Part shown: positions 62,525-64,000 of the stretch, piece after piece
How positions within the stretch are numbered: position 1 is the stretch's first letter
Layout: each line of letters starts with the position of its first letter
From: Echinococcus granulosus
Lineage: Eukaryota > Platyhelminthes > Cestoda > Cyclophyllidea > Taeniidae
Assembly (NCBI RefSeq): GCF_000524195.1
Contig: NW_020170395.1
Location: 432,908 to 496,907 of the forward strand
Direction: 5' to 3'
DNA length: 64,000 nt
Notes under the pieces: generated by a model
The model's input: the letters and a program-made list of their open reading frames with translations, nothing else
The model's database searches: none
Told to the model about the DNA's origin: nothing
Program-made: the position numbers and the translations under genes

Positions 62525-64000
62525 GTGAAGGTGGCAGGTTATGTGGCAAACAAATCTTTTTCAGGAAGGAATTGAGTGCTTGGGCAATTAGAAAGGCACA
62601 AAATTAACATCAGGCTTCAGAGAGGATTTTGATGGTTAAACCATCCACCAAGTATAGTCACAAAGTATGTGAGGTCTTCACACTATCCTTTAGACAGTTG
62701 TGCAGAAGAGAAGTAAAGTAAACACCAAACAAGGTAAATAACAACAAGAAATAAACTGCTATTTACCCTTCCAATAAAATTATGAAGAATAACCCTAGAA
62801 TACTGAGATCTTCTTATGTGCTAGAACAACCTTGGAATGACTTCGCATTTATCAAATTCGCATAAAAAGAACAGAACAACCATCGAATGGTAATGTTTAA
62901 AAATAGTAACATCACGTTTCTTTAATTACAGGGCTGCTCATTACAAAGATAAAATCTTTGCAGAGAGATTTGAGTCAGAGGTAGATGGCTGCCTTAGTGC
63001 TTCTAAATATTTGAAGCAGCCAGGGTAGCATACAACTGGGGCCTGTTAAATTTCCACTTAGTTTGACAAGTATGAAGGTAAAATTTAGCAGAAATATTTT
63101 AAAGCGTTCATTGATACTAGTCTAACATGTCAGGTAGAGTTTTCATTTACTATATTCCTTCGGTTGTCAAATATTCATTCCGCCAAAAGTTAACTTAAAT
63201 ATGCTCTTGATGACAACAGCTGTCGATAGTGTTCACTTGGAATAGGAGGTTTCAAGCCCACTAGTGCAGTGGGTTAGGATATGGCCATACTGGAGATTTC
63301 AATCTCAACTCTATCAATATTCAAAGCATTAATATTCGTGTATTACGGTTGTAATTAGAGAGAAAAGCCGTGACACTTTTGTAAGGAAATTTTACTATCT
63401 CGGATATAATGTGTGTCCGCAATTCGACTGCATTTCCTAAGTTCCCCTTTGTCCAAACATGCCTTTCGGCATAAGGCGATAGCAACTACGTTGAACCTCC
63501 TACAATTTAGGCTACATGGTAATGCTACTTAAACCTGAACTTACACTGCAAGCATTAAAGAGCACTTTTAGAGTGCAACAAAGCAATTCTCCAAACGAAA
63601 ATTCACCTTTGTTTAATTTTTGTCCTATTAAAGTCGTTAAAGAGCAAATAGGGTTTGACAACGACACAGAAAATAAATGAATTGTGAGTTAATCATAATT
63701 TTGACAGCTAACTTCTAATTATTAAATCTCACAAATTTCTCATCATGAAAGGATGCAAATTAAAGCATTTGGTAGAAGTTTTCTTGAGACATATTCACTT
63801 TGTAAACTTAATTTGTCCTCGAGGTATAAGAACTGAGAAACGACATTGTACGAAGAATTATTCACTTTCAATAGGCATGCCCTATGGAATTTCACACATG
63901 CCTTCCAAATCTACCTCAGGGCTTTACCAAATTTCTGCAGTATACCTTGTTTCCCATAAATTGAAGTACCAAGGGTTGGAATGAATGATTAATGGATTCA
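62525..64000. other. Unassigned right end
   Basis: AT-rich sequence with no gene recognised. An ATG frame at 63745-63984 (79 codons) has mixed composition but no domain that I know. It may be intron of a gene starting near 62.35 kb. Confidence 0.4.

Noticed and set aside
1..64000. CRISPR arrays, insertion sequences, bacterial operons or phage genes
   Set aside because: No regularly spaced repeats, transposase motifs or ribosome-binding sites were seen; all confident genes are spliced animal genes.

Overview
The window is eukaryotic. Genes are split by canonical GT..AG introns, there are no bacterial-style operons with Shine-Dalgarno sites, and the proteins are animal families (Wnt4, WRAP53/TCAB1, PPEF/rdgC, TM7SF3, ISCA2, LYRM9). 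Many introns are only 32-39 bp, mixed with introns of several kb. Two minus-strand genes lie 152 bp apart with strong pyrimidine-rich AG sites before the downstream ATG. These traits fit a parasitic flatworm, most likely a tapeworm (cestode). That assignment is inference, because no ribosomal or mitochondrial marker is present. All exon models were assembled by hand from splice signals, reading phase and remembered family alignments; no search was run.

Layout. 1-9.8 kb holds no gene I can support and contains a 100-N assembly gap (5542-5641). From 22.7 kb down to 9.8 kb four genes lie head to tail on the minus strand: a TM7SF3-like seven-pass membrane protein (22731 to 17464, with a tentative join before its last two exons), ISCA2 (mitochondrial Fe-S assembly), WRAP53/TCAB1 (telomerase and Cajal-body RNP factor, nine exons, complete) and LYRM9 (small LYR-family mitochondrial protein). 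ISCA2 and WRAP53 may be one polycistronic unit resolved by spliced-leader trans-splicing. From 22.7 to 30.9 kb there is intergenic or 5' intron sequence with copies of a dispersed repeat. A large plus-strand gene, PPEF/rdgC (Ca2+-regulated Ser/Thr phosphatase with IQ motif and EF-hands), spans 30.9-43.3 kb in 14 recognised exons. Wnt4 lies on the minus strand from 57.7 to 46.8 kb in three coding exons with an 8.9-kb first intron. The last 6 kb is mostly unannotated but holds a GC-rich, G-quadruplex-capable stretch with a possible first exon (62.35 kb).

The genes are not an obvious pathway. Functional links are limited to ISCA2 and LYRM9 (both mitochondrial, both families tied to Fe-S or respiratory assembly), with WRAP53 between them. 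The most notable observations are the ISCA2-WRAP53 intergenic structure, LYRM9 with an altered LYR motif, PPEF with a Lys at the last Ca2+-ligand position of one EF-hand, probable GC-AG introns, a PPxY-bearing cytosolic tail on TM7SF3, and a three-copy dispersed repeat.
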